DNA of 54,988 nt from Spirochaetales bacterium (lineage in GTDB: Bacteria > Spirochaetota > Spirochaetia > DSM-2461), in assembly GCA_016936555.1 (NCBI GenBank), contig JAFGXR010000059.1, positions 1 to 54,988 of the forward strand, read 5' to 3'. The translations under genes were made by a program, and so were the position numbers. Below, piece by piece: positions 23,800 through 32,916 of the stretch. The notes under the pieces were generated by a model. The model made no database searches, was not told the DNA's origin, and saw only the letters and a program-made list of their open reading frames with translations. Within the stretch, counting starts at the first letter, position 1. Each line of letters begins with the position of its first letter.

Positions 23800-26355
23800 G
23801 TGTTTATGAAAGGGAAATATCTGTTTCTGTTCCTGTCTCTGATTATTACGGCATGCTCCCAGCCCTATGCGGAGTATAATCCCGACTCCAGTGCCGAGAT
23901 CGATTATATCGCCAATTCGAACAAGCTGGTTTTCGGAACCAGTACGGGGAGCTTCGGCGATGATCCCCGGGAGAATTTTGTCGATGTCGACCCTGATCGG
24001 GGAATGATCCATCTCTATGCGGGAAATGAAACGAACAGCGCTGGAAAAATCGCCGGAAGCGAAGACGGCATAAGCTTTTCCTTCAAGGAAGTCGATGCTT
24101 TGAAAAATTTCAAACTGAGCGCCAATGTCAAAGTCCTGGGCTTCGGAGGAATCGGAACCGATGGAGAGACCACTTCCAACGGACAGGAGGGATTCGGTCT
24201 GATGGTCCGGGATTATGTTCCCCAGTATCCGGGATATACCCTCGATGAAGTGAAGGCAACGGGAGATTATTACGCCGGCCGGACCGGCGGATCGGGCAAC
24301 ACTGTATTTATCGGAGCGGTGAAGAGAGGCATCAGAGCGGCATATCGTATCGGCGTAACCGGTTCGGAAGAAGTTATAAGCGATCCGCTGGTTATTTCCG
24401 ATTCCTCCCGGTCAGAATTTGAATACATGCCCGGCGATACGGTCCTCGATTATTCGCAGTATGCAACACTTGAGGAGAGACCGGATTTTCCCCTTATCGG
24501 CGGAACCTATAAATTTACCCTGGAAAAGAACAATAGCGGCTTCAATGTCTCCGTCGTACCCCCTGCGGAAAAAGGGGTGGAGATGGAGTTCTTTATTCCC
24601 GAGCCGGACTGTCTGACCGGGATTAATCCAGATAAGTATTATGTCGGTTTTTTTGCGGCCAGATCGGCGGAAATCGAAGTATCGGACATTTTCTATTCCG
24701 AATCGGATTCTGAAGATGATGCTCCGGCAGAAGTTGCTCCTCCTGAGATCATTACACCGCAAATATCCATCGAATCGCCTGCCACAGATGCGGACGGTTC
24801 CTATAAGCTCATTGTCCGGTCCAATGTCCCGGGACATCTGAACGTTATGCAGGGGGCAAATCCCGTTCCCGGAGCCGAATACGTGGAAGGGACGATGATG
24901 ACAGAACCGACATCGAGTGCCGTTGAGCCGTTCTACATGTTTTACATTTCCGTCTATGCTCTCGATGAGGGAGACAATCTCTTCAGGATGGCATTTTACC
25001 CTGATGAAAGTCCGACGATTAACAGCAGCAAAACTATTATAAAGTCCTTTGTTGTCGAAAAGCGCTCCTATTTTGATATCACTACCCCGATTTATGTATC
25101 TCCATCGGGACGATCGTCCGGAGAAGGAACCTACAGCAGTCCTCTGGATCTGCAGACGGCTATCGATTTCGTCCTTCCGGGACAGCGCATTGTCATGAAA
25201 AACGGGAACTACAATATTCTTTCCTTTCACATTCCCCGTCACAACAACGGGAAATACGGCGCCATGAAGAAAATCGAGGCGGAAACCAGAGATCAGGTTC
25301 TGATTGATTTCGATAAAAATCCCGGGGCTTCCGGAGCCGTCGTCGAAGGGAACTACTGGCATATATCGGGAATCCATGTGCTTAACAGCCCGGACAAAGT
25401 GAAAGGTCTGGTCATCATGGGCAATAACAATCTCGTGGAGTGGGTGAAGACATACAATAACGGCGATACGGGGCTGCAGATCAGCGGCAGAAAAACGGAA
25501 CCCAAATCCCTGTGGCCCTTGAACAATACGATCCGGTTCTGCGAGTCCTTCAACAACAAGGATGCCGCCATGACCGATGCCGACGGTTTTGCCGCCAAGC
25601 TGACTGTCGGGGAGGGAAACCGTTTTGAATGGTGTATTTCCCACAATAACGGAGATGACGGATGGGATCTTTTTACCAAAAAGGAAACGGGAACCATTGG
25701 CGTCGTTCACATAGAAAACTGTATTTCCTACCAGAACGGTACACTTATGGACGGCACCCGGTCCAAAGCGGGGCGGAACGGATTCAAGCTCGGAGGCGAA
25801 GGGCTGGGAGTTCCCCATGTGGTGGCCAATTGCCTTTCCTTCCAGAACGGAGCCCACGGCTTTACAAGCAATTCCAATCCGGCGGTTCAGATAAGCGATG
25901 CCACATCTTTCGATAACGGTGGACGGTTCAACTTCAAGGACGGATCCGATTCTAGAAATTTCACCATTTATGACGGATCGGGAACGATCACCGGTCTTCC
26001 GGCGACAATATCGGGACTTCTGTCCCTCTACAGCGACCCCGATGAGGACAGGGACGGTGAGAACCGTAAGGAGGACAAGATCGAGCTGAAGCTTCCGGCC
26101 GATGGCTTCGTCTGGTTCGGCGACGGTTCGGGAAGTAATCCCGGCACGGCGAGTCTCAACAGGAACGGAGACCTGTTCGCTCTGGAGGGAGTCAGATCGA
26201 CGGTTATTCCCCTCTGGGACAGCGGCTACTCCAGGGCGGTTACGGAAGGACCGGGCTACATAAAGAGGAAGGCAGACGGGACTTTTGATATCGGTGATTT
26301 CATGAAGCTCACAGCATCATCGGCTGCGCTCTACAATGTCGGGGCTGAATTCTAA
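23800..26355 (+). CDS. Pectate lyase family 9 lipoprotein
   Basis: The start is GTG 23800, six bases after GGGGAGGTGA (ATG 23806 is the alternative). A lipoprotein signal ends in LIITACSQ, with Cys as the anchor. Residues about 35-310 form a non-catalytic beta-sandwich module (NGQEGFGLMVRDY, then YKFTLEKNNSGFNVSVV). Residues about 420-760 form a right-handed parallel beta-helix with PL9 marks: PLDLQTAIDFVLPGQRIVM, DADGFAAKLTVGEGNRFEWC (Lys as the likely catalytic base, near 597) and NGDDGWDLF for calcium binding. PL9 enzymes cleave polygalacturonate by beta-elimination. It would act at the cell surface or in the periplasm, feeding oligomers to the ABC or TRAP systems. Confidence 0.9.
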   Translation: MFMKGKYLFLFLSLIITACSQPYAEYNPDSSAEIDYIANSNKLVFGTSTGSFGDDPRENFVDVDPDRGMIHLYAGNETNSAGKIAGSEDGISFSFKEVDALKNFKLSANVKVLGFGGIGTDGETTSNGQEGFGLMVRDYVPQYPGYTLDEVKATGDYYAGRTGGSGNTVFIGAVKRGIRAAYRIGVTGSEEVISDPLVISDSSRSEFEYMPGDTVLDYSQYATLEERPDFPLIGGTYKFTLEKNNSGFNVSVVPPAEKGVEMEFFIPEPDCLTGINPDKYYVGFFAARSAEIEVSDIFYSESDSEDDAPAEVAPPEIITPQISIESPATDADGSYKLIVRSNVPGHLNVMQGANPVPGAEYVEGTMMTEPTSSAVEPFYMFYISVYALDEGDNLFRMAFYPDESPTINSSKTIIKSFVVEKRSYFDITTPIYVSPSGRSSGEGTYSSPLDLQTAIDFVLPGQRIVMKNGNYNILSFHIPRHNNGKYGAMKKIEAETRDQVLIDFDKNPGASGAVVEGNYWHISGIHVLNSPDKVKGLVIMGNNNLVEWVKTYNNGDTGLQISGRKTEPKSLWPLNNTIRFCESFNNKDAAMTDADGFAAKLTVGEGNRFEWCISHNNGDDGWDLFTKKETGTIGVVHIENCISYQNGTLMDGTRSKAGRNGFKLGGEGLGVPHVVANCLSFQNGAHGFTSNSNPAVQISDATSFDNGGRFNFKDGSDSRNFTIYDGSGTITGLPATISGLLSLYSDPDEDRDGENRKEDKIELKLPADGFVWFGDGSGSNPGTASLNRNGDLFALEGVRSTVIPLWDSGYSRAVTEGPGYIKRKADGTFDIGDFMKLTASSAALYNVGAEF

Positions 26356-26364
26356 CAGTGAAAT

Positions 26365-26385
26365 AAAGCCGGCGTCGCCGGCTTT
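26365..26385 (+). terminator. Hairpin between the pectate lyase and Big2 lipoprotein genes
   Basis: AAAGCCGGC and GCCGGCTTT are perfect nine-base arms around a three-base loop, ten bases after the lyase stop. A true T run is missing (CTTTCGGGC follows; TTTTT occurs 17 bases on), so it is probably a partial terminator or mRNA-end protector. Confidence 0.5.
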
Positions 26386-26434
26386 CGGGCACGCTGTTTT
26401 TACAGAGCGCCCTATAAAAATAAAGGATGTATAT

Positions 26435-28594
26435 ATGAAACGTTTTGTCTCTTTACTGGCAGCATTGTCTTTCCTGTTTCTGGTTGCGGCCTGCCAGCAG
26501 CCCACAGATCCCACGACGCCGGGAACGATCGATATCGAAGTAACCGGTCTCGAACTGGCCAATAGGGGAAATATCACCGTTGAAACGGATGAAGCACCTA
26601 CTCTCGCCGTTGCCATAACACCTTCTGATGCCAATACGGGCATTTCATGGTCTTCATCTGATAATTCTGTGCTTACGGTTTCATCTTCCGGGCAAATTTC
26701 TCCTGTCGCTCTGGGTACAGCCGTCGTTACTGTCTCATCGACTATAGATCCCAGCATTAGTTCCTCCTGTACGGTAACCATAATCGCCGATGGTACAAGA
26801 GCGGATATGTCGGACTTCGTTCTGATCAATCAGAATGCATCCCCTCTAGACGGAACGACAACAGCCGTACCGGAGTTTATAAATGGAAAGCTGATTCTCC
26901 AGAACAGCGACGGAGCGGCAAAAGTTACTTCCGCGGGACTGGAAGAGGTCACTTTCCTGTATTTCAACGAAGCGCTGAACGGCGATTTCCTCATTCGCGC
27001 CAGAGTTCTGGTCAGCAATCCCGTGGCGGTCAGCACTTCGAAAGGCGCCATGTTGGGAGCCTTTACGCTGGCTGATGCCCACACATTGGAAAAAACCGCT
27101 TATTTCTCTTCCATGCAGATCCGATCGGGCAATGGCGGTGACAGGAACGGATACTCAACCAAGGATAAAAGCGGCGCCCTCGATACGGGAACAAGTTCTC
27201 CCAAGGAGAGCGGGGCCGACGTTCCTTTAAGTGTCGAGAGAATCTATGAAATAAAAAGGGACGCGACCGGCATCACTCTTTCGGTTTTCGCCAGCGACGA
27301 AGAATTCGACGGAACGGAAGTTCCTGTAGATTCGGAACTGCTGGGATACTCGACAGGATCGGAATCGACTCTTCTGTATAATGCCATAACTTCAACAACC
27401 CCTATGTATGGAGCGATAGCCGTGTATGGAGCGACTGTTGAAATTTCCAATCTCACCATCGAATCGGCGGGAACGGAGATCTATTCTTCGAGCCCCGTCA
27501 ATGCCCGGCCCGTTATGGTGGCCAGCGTTTCCATAAATTCCGATTCGTTTTTGAGAAACCCCGTCAGCGATGGTAACGGCGGTTACTCCCTCCATTACCA
27601 GAATACGCTCAGCGGAGCCCAGGCGGATTCAATCGATCTCGATGCTTCGGTTATACCGACCTTCTCCGGGGATTTGACAGTCAGCTGGTCCTCATCGGAT
27701 GACAGTGTCGTTACGGTTGACGGCGATGGTGTGCTGACTTTTCATGGTGCCGGATCGGCTTCCGTAACAGCTACGGCCAACGATGGTACGGGATTCCTCG
27801 ATAGATATTATGTCGGAATCACCTCTGATGCGGTTCCCGTAACGGGTATTGCTGTTTCCGGAGAGTCGACGGTCATGAAAAACCTGTCCACAGGACTTTC
27901 CGCCATTGTCTCTCCCGCCAATGCCACCGATCAGACGGTTTCATGGAGTTCCGATGATGAAACCATTGCTATCGTGGATGCCGCCGGAAATGTTACCGGT
28001 AAAGCTGTCGGCACAACTGTTATCCGGGCCGTAGCCAATGACGGAAGCGGAGTCTCAGCCCCGTTCGACATCGAAGTGATTGCCAGCGCGGGAGAGCTCG
28101 TCTGGAATTTTCAGACTTATCCCACTGATCCGGAAACCTGGCTGGATGATACTTATTACGGAGACAGTAACAGCAATGTCACGACCGATATCAGCTATTT
28201 GAACGGAATCGTTTTCAATACGAGCGATGAAAAAATGAAATTCAGAGCTGTCGAGGCTGACAGACAGCCTCCCTCGGGAACGGACGGCTGGAGCTGGGCT
28301 TATCTGGCAACCGGTGGATCGGGGGATCATATTACAATTTCCGATATTTCCGGTAGCTTCACGGTCTCTATGCATTATGAGACAAATTCCAGTTCAGGCT
28401 ATACGGCGGCCACTGTGAAAATCGACGATGCTCTTGTCGGAACCGGCGCTCAGTCCGTCACTTACGGCGACGCAGTTGAATATGTCTATACGCACACCGA
28501 TACGGGAAGTCCCGTGACTCTGACGATCGGATGCGAAAACAAGGGAATCAGACTGTACGATCTGGTCCTGACCCTGGCCAGCGCGCAACCATAA
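26435..28594 (+). CDS. Lipoprotein with Big2 domains and pectate-lyase-type accessory modules
   Basis: The start ATG 26435 (AAAGGA upstream) begins a lipoprotein signal ending in LVAACQQ. Visible parts, numbered from this start: a Big2 domain (about 35-120, ending GTAVVTVSSTIDPSISSSCT); a beta-sandwich module (about 125-355) resembling the N-terminal module of the pectate lyase just upstream; two further Big2 domains (about 365-500 and 505-580, each with a VSWSS(S/D)D-type strand and an ending such as GTTVIRAVANDGSG); and a C-terminal binding-like module of about 170 residues (LVWNFQTYPTDPETWLDD). No catalytic motif is seen. It probably anchors to the membrane and holds pectin or oligogalacturonides near the cell. 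It is the last gene of the operon. Confidence 0.8.
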   Translation: MKRFVSLLAALSFLFLVAACQQPTDPTTPGTIDIEVTGLELANRGNITVETDEAPTLAVAITPSDANTGISWSSSDNSVLTVSSSGQISPVALGTAVVTVSSTIDPSISSSCTVTIIADGTRADMSDFVLINQNASPLDGTTTAVPEFINGKLILQNSDGAAKVTSAGLEEVTFLYFNEALNGDFLIRARVLVSNPVAVSTSKGAMLGAFTLADAHTLEKTAYFSSMQIRSGNGGDRNGYSTKDKSGALDTGTSSPKESGADVPLSVERIYEIKRDATGITLSVFASDEEFDGTEVPVDSELLGYSTGSESTLLYNAITSTTPMYGAIAVYGATVEISNLTIESAGTEIYSSSPVNARPVMVASVSINSDSFLRNPVSDGNGGYSLHYQNTLSGAQADSIDLDASVIPTFSGDLTVSWSSSDDSVVTVDGDGVLTFHGAGSASVTATANDGTGFLDRYYVGITSDAVPVTGIAVSGESTVMKNLSTGLSAIVSPANATDQTVSWSSDDETIAIVDAAGNVTGKAVGTTVIRAVANDGSGVSAPFDIEVIASAGELVWNFQTYPTDPETWLDDTYYGDSNSNVTTDISYLNGIVFNTSDEKMKFRAVEADRQPPSGTDGWSWAYLATGGSGDHITISDISGSFTVSMHYETNSSSGYTAATVKIDDALVGTGAQSVTYGDAVEYVYTHTDTGSPVTLTIGCENKGIRLYDLVLTLASAQP

Positions 28595-28618
28595 AACAAG
28601 TCAATATATTCTCATTCC

Positions 28619-28651
28619 GAAGGGGCTGATGCAAAAGCCCCTTCTCTTTTT
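28619..28651 (+). terminator. Rho-independent terminator of the pectin outer-membrane operon
   Basis: GAAGGGGCT (28619-28627) pairs with AGCCCCTTC (28636-28644) over an eight-base loop, followed by TCTTTTT. It lies 25 bases after the lipoprotein stop codon and clearly ends the operon begun at 22282. Confidence 0.9.
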
Positions 28652-28706
28652 GCAGGAGCCTTATGTGATAAATAGAGTTGTGAGTCATCTCCTGGATATT
28701 GGAGTA

Positions 28707-29090
28707 TTAGAGTTTTAGAATAATATTTTCAATTAAAGAAACAGTACTCTTTGCTATTTCGAGTGCTTGAATTTTATCCTGATCATTTACTTCTTCATGA
28801 GACGGGTATCTGATCATGACTGAATAATCATTTAGCGGGATAGTCATTTCCCGTATATCAGAAATCCGGTTATTATCACAAAGAGAAATTAATTCATCCA
28901 GATCATGAGTTCTAGGGGGACGGATTTTCCGGGAATACAGAAATGCTTTCAGAGCTTTTTCAACAGATTGCTGACAATGAAAGCATATAATCTCCAATGG
29001 CTCCGGTCTCATTTGTGTCAGGAACTCAGCAGATTTTAAATCTATTTTGCTGTATCCCAGCCATTCTTTAGCTAATTCATTGTTATTCAT
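28707..29090 (-). CDS. HEPN domain protein (HEPN/MNT pair, toxin-type)
   Basis: This is a 127-residue all-helical HEPN protein. Typical blocks are AKEWLGYSKIDLKSAEFL, EIICFHCQQSVEKALKAFL and the PRTHDLDELISLC turn. A C-terminal MIRYPSHEE segment supplies the Arg and His of the family's R-x(4-6)-H-type RNase site, though here only three residues separate R and H. In characterised HEPN/MNT pairs the HEPN partner is an RNase toxin. Its start overlaps the nucleotidyltransferase stop by four bases. Whether it is active is unsure. Confidence 0.85.
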   Translation of the reverse strand: MNNNELAKEWLGYSKIDLKSAEFLTQMRPEPLEIICFHCQQSVEKALKAFLYSRKIRPPRTHDLDELISLCDNNRISDIREMTIPLNDYSVMIRYPSHEEVNDQDKIQALEIAKSTVSLIENIILKL

Positions 29091-29395
29091 AATTCTCGTG
29101 CGTATTCAATGATTTCTGCTTCCATTGTTAATGGAAAAGAGGACCTCTCATCAAAAGTTTTTTTATCATAAACAAGAATATCCAGTGGACTGTTCAATAT
29201 CGGATATATCTCTTTCCGGATCTTCCTGCTGATTTCAATTGGTCTCTGTTCCGGATTTTCAAGAATTACACATAAATCGACATCGCTGTCAGGTTTATTT
29301 GTGTTTTTTGCCCACGAGCCGAATAATAATATTTTAGCCTGGCTATATTGAGTTTTGATTTTGTCAACAGCAGCCTGTAAGGCTAAATCATCCAC
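29087..29395 (-). CDS. Minimal nucleotidyltransferase (MNT antitoxin-type)
   Basis: The 102-residue protein has the MNT core: LLFGSWAKNTNKPDSDVDLCV with the GSxA motif and the DxD metal pair, then ILNSPLDILVYD with the third Asp. In studied HEPN/MNT systems the MNT protein modifies the HEPN toxin with AMP and silences it. Here it is the first gene of the pair. The 84 bases before it are AT-rich and should hold its promoter. The pair sits between two pectin operons and is lower in GC than its neighbours, which suits recent arrival. Confidence 0.87.
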   Translation of the reverse strand: MDDLALQAAVDKIKTQYSQAKILLFGSWAKNTNKPDSDVDLCVILENPEQRPIEISRKIRKEIYPILNSPLDILVYDKKTFDERSSFPLTMEAEIIEYAREL

Positions 29396-29479
29396 AAGTT
29401 ACTCCTATTTTAATAAAATAATACCACATTCTTAATTCTTAATACAGTTAAACAGCTGAAAGAACTATTCGGTCCATAC

Positions 29480-30586
29480 TTAAAGATGCAGATAGGCCAG
29501 AATAAAGGGCGCTATCCCTTTCGCTTCGTTTTCCACAACCGGTTCGGACATGTAATATTCAAATGATCCGTCTCTTTTCTCCTTCCCTCCGAGCCCGGCG
29601 ACAAGACAGGTTCCTCCCAGGTTCATTCTGCCGTCTTTTTCATAGAGATGCTCCCGGCAGATACCTTTGAAAGCAGTCTCGCCATCGATGTATCGGGACC
29701 GGGGTAGTATACCGAGCTGCACGGCTTTTAGAAGTGCGAAAGCGATAATGCTGCTGCCGCTGGTTTCCAGGTAATTCGGTCTGCGGCTCCCCATATCGGC
29801 AATCTGAAACCACATGCCCGATTCATCCTGATATTTCAGAAGGGAGTCAGTGAGCTCTTTGAAAATACCTGAAATGACTTTTTGAAACTCACCATCTTTT
29901 TCATCGAGAAGCTCCAGAACATCGACCAGAGACATATAGAACCACCCGATGGCGCGCAGCCAGAAGTGAGGGGATAGGCCGGTGTTTTTGTCACACCAGA
30001 ACATCTCCTTCGATGTATCGCAGGCGTGAAAGTACAATCCCGTTTTCCTGTCCCGGAGCAATCGGTGAACATTTCTGTACTGGGACAGAATATCGCCGTA
30101 GTTCTTTTTGCCATTGAATCTTTTTTCGTATTCCAGGTAAAAAGGCTGAGCCATATACAATCCGTCGAGCCAGATCTGGTTCGGGTAGAGGGCTTTGTGC
30201 CAGAAATTCCCCTCCGGTGTTCTGGGCTGATTTATCAGCTGATCGTACAGGATATCCATGGCCTTTCGATATTTCTCATCTCCGAAACGGTCGTAAAGAG
30301 CAAAAAGAGCCCGCCCCTCATTGATGTTATCCAGGTTCCAGGCCTCTCTGTCATATGTCAGGATCGTTCCCTCTTCCGTGATAAAATAATCGATGTATTC
30401 TTTCACGAAGTGCAGATACTTGCTGTCTCCTTTTCTTTTATAAAGAGTGAGAAAGGCTGTCATCATACAACCGTCTATATAATTCCAATGGGCTTTTTTT
30501 CCCTGGCGTATCATTTCCTGATTCCAGAGAGGCTTTTCCGGCGTACTCTCCAGTAATTCATCTATGTAACGGTCGACAATCTTCAT
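29480..30586 (-). CDS. GH105 unsaturated (rhamno)galacturonyl hydrolase
   Basis: This 368-residue alpha/alpha-barrel enzyme has the GH105 (YteR/YesR) marks GKKAHWNYIDGCMMTAFL, YDREAWNLDNINEGRALF, FWHKALYPNQIWLDGLYMAQ with the catalytic Asp region, and HFWLRAIGWFYMSLVDVLE. It removes the 4,5-unsaturated uronic acid from the end of oligomers made by pectin lyases. It has no signal peptide and so is cytoplasmic, acting after uptake. It is the last gene of the minus-strand operon and overlaps the preceding gene by four bases. Rhamnogalacturonan versus homogalacturonan oligomers cannot be told apart from sequence. Confidence 0.93.
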   Translation of the reverse strand: MKIVDRYIDELLESTPEKPLWNQEMIRQGKKAHWNYIDGCMMTAFLTLYKRKGDSKYLHFVKEYIDYFITEEGTILTYDREAWNLDNINEGRALFALYDRFGDEKYRKAMDILYDQLINQPRTPEGNFWHKALYPNQIWLDGLYMAQPFYLEYEKRFNGKKNYGDILSQYRNVHRLLRDRKTGLYFHACDTSKEMFWCDKNTGLSPHFWLRAIGWFYMSLVDVLELLDEKDGEFQKVISGIFKELTDSLLKYQDESGMWFQIADMGSRRPNYLETSGSSIIAFALLKAVQLGILPRSRYIDGETAFKGICREHLYEKDGRMNLGGTCLVAGLGGKEKRDGSFEYYMSEPVVENEAKGIAPFILAYLHL

Positions 30587-31431
30587 TTTATCTCCTCTCT
30601 GACTTTCTCAAGAAACTGAAGAGATTCCGGCAAAGTCTCCGGTTTGTTGTTTTCCAGAAGGACGTGAATCCATGGCTTGTAATGTCTTATAAGATCAAAG
30701 AGAAGATGATAGTTCAGCTCTCCACGACCGGCCGGGAGAGTCCCGTCTTTTTTTTTGCCGACCATAATGAAATCCTTGGCATGGATAGCCACCATTTTAT
30801 GAGCGAAGAGTTCGAAAGCTTCTTCCATAAGCCTGTCGCTTTCACACGCCCGGTCCGCCGGGAGGAAATTCACCGGGTCGTATATAATCCCCAGATTCGG
30901 GGAGGGGATCAGTTCCAGAGTCCGTTTCATTCTCTCATGGGAGTAGATCGTATGTTTGTCCGCCACGCCTTCTATGGCGACCAGGGCTCCGGCTTTTTCT
31001 GCTGTTGACACCAGTGCTCTTAAGGTGGTGATGAAGTCCTGGAAGGTTTCTTCTTTGTATATCAGCTCAGTAAAGCTGCAATCGGGATTGGGCGAACCGG
31101 TCTCCGTTCCCACGATGGCGCAACCGAAATCCCGGGCGTAGAGAAGATGCTCTTTGAACCTTGAAAGGGCTCTCTCCCTCTCCAGCCTGTCGGGATGGAC
31201 GGGATTTATATAGCATCCCAGAACGGAAATATTAATGCGGTTCCGCGCAAAGGTGTCCCGGAAATAATTGCCCAGTCCGGGACTGAGTCTTCCCTGATCC
31301 CTGTCAAACCCGTCTATAGCTTTGTTCAATGCCAGCTGAATGCCGGAAAAGCCGAATTCTCCGATTCTGTGGGAGAGTTCCGTAGCTTCCATCTTTCCGA
31401 AATCATGGGCTCTCACACCGATGTTGATCAT
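30583..31431 (-). CDS. TIM-barrel sugar isomerase/epimerase (AP endonuclease 2 family)
   Basis: The 282-residue protein has the xylose isomerase-like TIM barrel. Candidate metal ligands are Glu in VAIEGVADKHT, Asp in LGIIYDPVNFLP, His in MVAIHAKDFIMVG and Glu in HVLLENNKP. Members isomerise or epimerise sugars and sugar acids. Placement between GH28 and GH105, with four-base overlaps on both sides, means it acts on a monomer released by these enzymes, perhaps an unsaturated uronate derivative or a keto sugar acid. The exact reaction is unknown. Confidence 0.85.
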   Translation of the reverse strand: MINIGVRAHDFGKMEATELSHRIGEFGFSGIQLALNKAIDGFDRDQGRLSPGLGNYFRDTFARNRINISVLGCYINPVHPDRLERERALSRFKEHLLYARDFGCAIVGTETGSPNPDCSFTELIYKEETFQDFITTLRALVSTAEKAGALVAIEGVADKHTIYSHERMKRTLELIPSPNLGIIYDPVNFLPADRACESDRLMEEAFELFAHKMVAIHAKDFIMVGKKKDGTLPAGRGELNYHLLFDLIRHYKPWIHVLLENNKPETLPESLQFLEKVREEIK

Positions 31432-32783
31432 GGCTCTTCCTCCTGAATAATTGGAAAGAGGGTATTTTCCCTCCGGCCATTAATCACGATATTCTCAAAG
31501 CGGGAGTCCCGGATAAATCCCTGCAAAAGGGAAGGGCTTTCAGCTTTTGTGTGGAAGAGGTCCATCGCCGGCTCCTCCAGAGTGCAGTCCGGTTTGCTCT
31601 CCGCAGTAAATTCCGATACATGAATTCTCTCTATGGGACTTTCCGGCAGGCCGAGAAAAAAGGCCGCTGAAGAACGGATGTTCCTTGCATGAACATTTTC
31701 TATATCGATATCCCGGATAACCGGTGTTGTTTGAAGATCTATATCTGCCGGAATTTCCAGTGAACTGAGACTTTCCGCCTCTTTTTCTCCGACGCCGCAG
31801 CGGTAGTACATATTCATAACAACCGGTGCCGATACGCCATCCATTTGAAGATTCTTCAGTGTTATGTTTTCCACTGTTCCGCCGCGGCCTCTCCTCGTCT
31901 TGATCCGGATTCCCCGGTCCGTTCCTGTCATGCGGCAGTTTTCCACTGTTATATGGCGGATTCCTCCCGAGGTTTCCGAGCCGATGACCACGGCTCCGTG
32001 GCCGTGCTCCATGGAGCAGTTTTTCACCTCGATATGAGCGGTCGGCCTGCCCACACGGATTCCATCGGCATCCATTCCCGATTTCAGGCAGAGGCAATCG
32101 TCTCCCACATCGAACCGGCAACTGTCCACCTTTACGTATTCGCTCGAGTCGATATCGAGGCCGTCGCTGTTGGGAGCGTCATAGGGGTTGATAAAAGAGA
32201 GATTTTTAAGCACGACATCATTGCAGTAGAGAATATGGGTATTCCAGAAGGGAGAGTCTTTTAAAGTGATGCCTTCCAGGCGGATTCCGCTGCAGTTTTT
32301 AAACTGGACGAGAGAAGGTCTGAGAAATCCGGTTTCCCGTCCTCCTCCGCCTGAACCTCCTCCGGTTTCTCTGTTGAGAGGAATCAGTCTTCCCTGAACC
32401 TCTTTCACTTCCGGGGAAACTATTCCTTTTCTCAGGTCCCTGTAGGAGGACCACCAACGGGCTCCCTGTCCGTTGATCGTACCCCTTCCGGTTATGGTAA
32501 TTCCACTGGCACCTTCCGCGAAAATCAAAGCCCTTAAGGCATAGCATTCCGTGCCTTCCCACCTGGTGTGAACAGCGGGATATAGGGAAAAATCATCGGA
32601 AAAGAGCAGCTCCGCTTCTTCCTCAAGATGCAGATTTAAATGGGAAGGCAGAAGAAGAGGACCGGATAAATGTTTTCCCTTTTTGATGATAATCCGGCCT
32701 TCCGATCCCATAAGGGAATCCATTAATTTCTGTATGAGCGTGAGGTCTTCATTTTTTGAAGGATTCACGATTATTTCTTTCAA
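31428..32783 (-). CDS. GH28 polygalacturonase
   Basis: This is a right-handed beta-helix enzyme of 451 residues with all GH28 signature blocks: NSDGLDID (Asp207), GDDC (Asp228-Asp229), HGHG (His262) and RIKT (Arg293, Lys295). It hydrolyses alpha-1,4 bonds between galacturonates, often releasing monomers from chain ends. A Gly/Ser-rich loop at about 141-149 is an unusual insert. No signal peptide is seen, which points to intracellular action on imported oligogalacturonides. It lies 183 bases after the binding-protein gene of the same operon, with repeat palindromes between them. Confidence 0.94.
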   Translation of the reverse strand: MKEIIVNPSKNEDLTLIQKLMDSLMGSEGRIIIKKGKHLSGPLLLPSHLNLHLEEEAELLFSDDFSLYPAVHTRWEGTECYALRALIFAEGASGITITGRGTINGQGARWWSSYRDLRKGIVSPEVKEVQGRLIPLNRETGGGSGGGGRETGFLRPSLVQFKNCSGIRLEGITLKDSPFWNTHILYCNDVVLKNLSFINPYDAPNSDGLDIDSSEYVKVDSCRFDVGDDCLCLKSGMDADGIRVGRPTAHIEVKNCSMEHGHGAVVIGSETSGGIRHITVENCRMTGTDRGIRIKTRRGRGGTVENITLKNLQMDGVSAPVVMNMYYRCGVGEKEAESLSSLEIPADIDLQTTPVIRDIDIENVHARNIRSSAAFFLGLPESPIERIHVSEFTAESKPDCTLEEPAMDLFHTKAESPSLLQGFIRDSRFENIVINGRRENTLFPIIQEEEP

Positions 32784-32828
32784 TGTTTTTGATCCTGAAA
32801 TATTTGTTATTGAAGATTCTATTGCATG

Positions 32829-32869
32829 CCCTCACCCGGCCTCTCCCGGAGGGAGAGGCCGGGTGAGGG
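32829..32869. repeat. REP-like palindrome, copy 1
   Basis: A 19-base arm starting CCCTCACCCGGCCTCTCCC, a GGA loop, and the exact reverse complement form a perfect hairpin. There is no T run, so it is not a simple terminator. The CCCTCACCC...CTCTCCC pattern resembles short intergenic palindromes seen in many other bacteria (established knowledge, not searched here). Confidence 0.8.
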
Positions 32870-32916
32870 TTTGAAGACGGACTTTTACAACAGCCCCTGA
32901 GGATTTACTCCCTTAT

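Noticed and set aside
24412-25857. 481-residue open frame on the minus strand
   Set aside because: It lies wholly antisense to the pectate lyase gene, has no ribosome site or family motif, and its composition mirrors the codon use of the plus strand.
32829-32869. Strong hairpin considered as an operon terminator after the solute-binding protein gene
   Set aside because: There is no T run on either strand, and a second related copy follows, so a REP-like repeat explains it better.
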